A stretch of DNA of 6,693 nt from an uncultured Actinomycetes bacterium (lineage in GTDB: Bacteria > Actinomycetota > Actinomycetes > S36-B12): assembly GCA_937902285.1 (NCBI GenBank), contig CALGTB010000021.1, forward strand, positions 1-6,693, written 5' to 3'. Position numbers and translations under genes: made by a program. The notes under the pieces are model-generated. The model had not been told where the DNA came from, ran no database searches, and worked only from the letters and a program-made list of their open reading frames with translations. Below, one piece after another: positions 5,582-6,693 of this stretch (positions within the stretch are counted from its first letter, which is position 1; each line of letters begins with the position of its first letter).

Positions 5582-6693
5582 CCCACGTCGGCATCGATAT
5601 CGAGCAGTTCGTGCGCGACCCGTACGGGTCGGGGATCCAGCGCGTTCTCCAGCAGCTCGCCCTCCAGTGGCCGGCCGATGGTCCTGGCGCGGACTTCGTC
5701 GTGCCGCTCGACGATGCGTTCGGACTGCTCACGCCCGAGCAGGCGGCCGGTCTCCTGACCCTGGCCTTCGTCCCCCGAGATCCGGGTGCCGACCTGCGGC
5801 ACATCGTGCGCGACCACCTCGTCGCGCTCGACCCCACGAGGGTCAGGGCCGGCGACCTCCTGTCGATCTACGACGCCTGGCTGCTCCCGGAGGTGTCGTA
5901 CCTCCCGTCCGTGCTCGAGCGCTTCGAGCTCTTCGCGAAGTGCATGCCGACCGCGATGATCGGCTACGACGTGCTGCCCATGAGCGACCCGGCCAACTAC
6001 CGCTTCAAGCCGGGCACGGCCGCCTGGGTCAGCGAGTACTTCCGGCACCTCGCCACGGCCGACGCCGTGGTCTGCATCAGCGACTACGCCCGCGACGGCA
6101 TCCTCGGCCGGCTGCGGCGCGACCCGGCTCTGCCGATCTCGGTGGCGCATCCCGGAGGCGACCACATCGAGGTGCAGCAGGGCCGGCCGCCCGCGCGTCC
6201 GCTGTTCACCCGGCTCGGCACCATGGAGGCGCGCAAGCGCCCCCTCGAGATCCTCGCCGCCTTCCTGGAGGCGCGCAGGACGCAGGGCCTCGAGGCCGAT
6301 CTGCTCTTCATCGGCGCTCCGTCCGCCTCCGACGAGGAGATCAACGAGTCGGTCCGGCGGGCGTCGGCCAGCGACCCGGCCGTCCGGTGGGTGCAGGGTG
6401 CCAGCGACGACGAGGTGCGCGAGCTCGTGGGGCGTTCGAGCGCCTTCCTGTCGATCGGCACCGAGGGCTACGGGATCCCGGTCCTCGAGGCCGTCCGCCT
6501 GGGGACGCCCGTCCTGTTCGACGGCATCCAGCCCGCGGGCGACCTGATGGCCGGTCACGGCGCCCGTCGTATCGAGGGGATGGGGCAGTCGGGCCTGGCG
6601 GCGGCATTCGCCTCGTACGGCGATCCGTCCGCCCTGAGCGGGCTGCGCGACGACCTCGACCCGGGCGCCGTACCCACGTGGGCGGCCTTCGCC
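5578..6693 (+). CDS. GT4-family glycosyltransferase, 3'-partial
   Basis: An open frame of 372 codons from ATG 5578 to the window end with no stop, so the C-terminus is missing. The ATG overlaps the upstream TGA (ATGA) and has a good Shine-Dalgarno. Seen: GIDIEQF...YGSGIQRV (5-23), the N-terminal GIQR pattern of GT4 glycosyltransferases; GYDVLPMSDP (129-138); VVCISDYA (164-171); GTMEARKRP (214-222), the phosphate-binding loop; and GTEGYGIPVLEAV with an intact EX7E (Glu296, Glu304). It should be a retaining GT-B sugar transferase working at the cytoplasmic face on the same glycan as its neighbours. Asp131-to-Ser168 (37 residues) and Arg219-to-Glu296 (77 residues) match exactly the equivalent spacings in the middle domain of the upstream protein, suggesting paralogy. 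The last residues (VPTWAAFA) resemble the end of a GT4 domain, so the gene either ends soon after the window or continues into another domain. No signal peptide or membrane segment is seen. Confidence 0.9.
   Translation, partial: MTHVGIDIEQFVRDPYGSGIQRVLQQLALQWPADGPGADFVVPLDDAFGLLTPEQAAGLLTLAFVPRDPGADLRHIVRDHLVALDPTRVRAGDLLSIYDAWLLPEVSYLPSVLERFELFAKCMPTAMIGYDVLPMSDPANYRFKPGTAAWVSEYFRHLATADAVVCISDYARDGILGRLRRDPALPISVAHPGGDHIEVQQGRPPARPLFTRLGTMEARKRPLEILAAFLEARRTQGLEADLLFIGAPSASDEEINESVRRASASDPAVRWVQGASDDEVRELVGRSSAFLSIGTEGYGIPVLEAVRLGTPVLFDGIQPAGDLMAGHGARRIEGMGQSGLAAAFASYGDPSALSGLRDDLDPGAVPTWAAFA

Noticed and set aside
5470..6558. Long reverse-strand open frame (about 362 codons)
   Set aside because: Lies opposite the GT4 gene, whose forward frame has conserved motifs throughout; the reverse translation shows none.

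Overview
The window is very GC-rich (roughly 70% by eye). All genes lie on the plus strand and are packed almost end to end, with an 8-base gap followed by two 4-base start/stop overlaps. Base composition, codon use (nearly all third positions G or C) and gene style fit an actinobacterium or another high-GC bacterium; I cannot name the genus. There are no RNA genes, mobile elements, CRISPR arrays, terminators or long intergenic stretches, and the window opens and closes inside genes.

Layout. (1) Bases 1-975: GDP-mannose 4,6-dehydratase (gmd), lacking only about 8 N-terminal residues. (2) Bases 984-1958: a second protein of the GMD/short-chain dehydrogenase family. It keeps YxxxK and the family's NHESP...RG motif, but has Ser where GMD has its catalytic Glu and lacks the RRSS-type cofactor loop, so it is probably not a second dehydratase. 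(3) Bases 1955-5581: a 1208-residue three-domain protein with an N-terminal FkbM-type methyltransferase, a long basic linker, a GT4-type glycosyltransferase with an intact EX7E motif, and a C-terminal GT-B-like domain with a degenerate EX7E motif. (4) Bases 5578-6693: the first 372 residues of another GT4 glycosyltransferase, cut by the window edge. Its motif spacing matches the middle domain of protein 3, so the two look like paralogues.

How they may work together (inference). Gmd turns GDP-mannose into GDP-4-keto-6-deoxymannose. The second enzyme is placed to act on that product, for example as a 4-reductase giving GDP-D-rhamnose or a related 6-deoxyhexose. The multidomain protein and the last glycosyltransferase would then build a surface polysaccharide or protein glycan. 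The methyltransferase-GT-GT order recalls WsaE of Geobacillus stearothermophilus, a trifunctional enzyme that adds and O-methylates rhamnose in an S-layer glycan. The most interesting points are this three-domain enzyme with its unassigned 100-residue segment and degenerate third domain, and the altered active site of the GMD paralogue.
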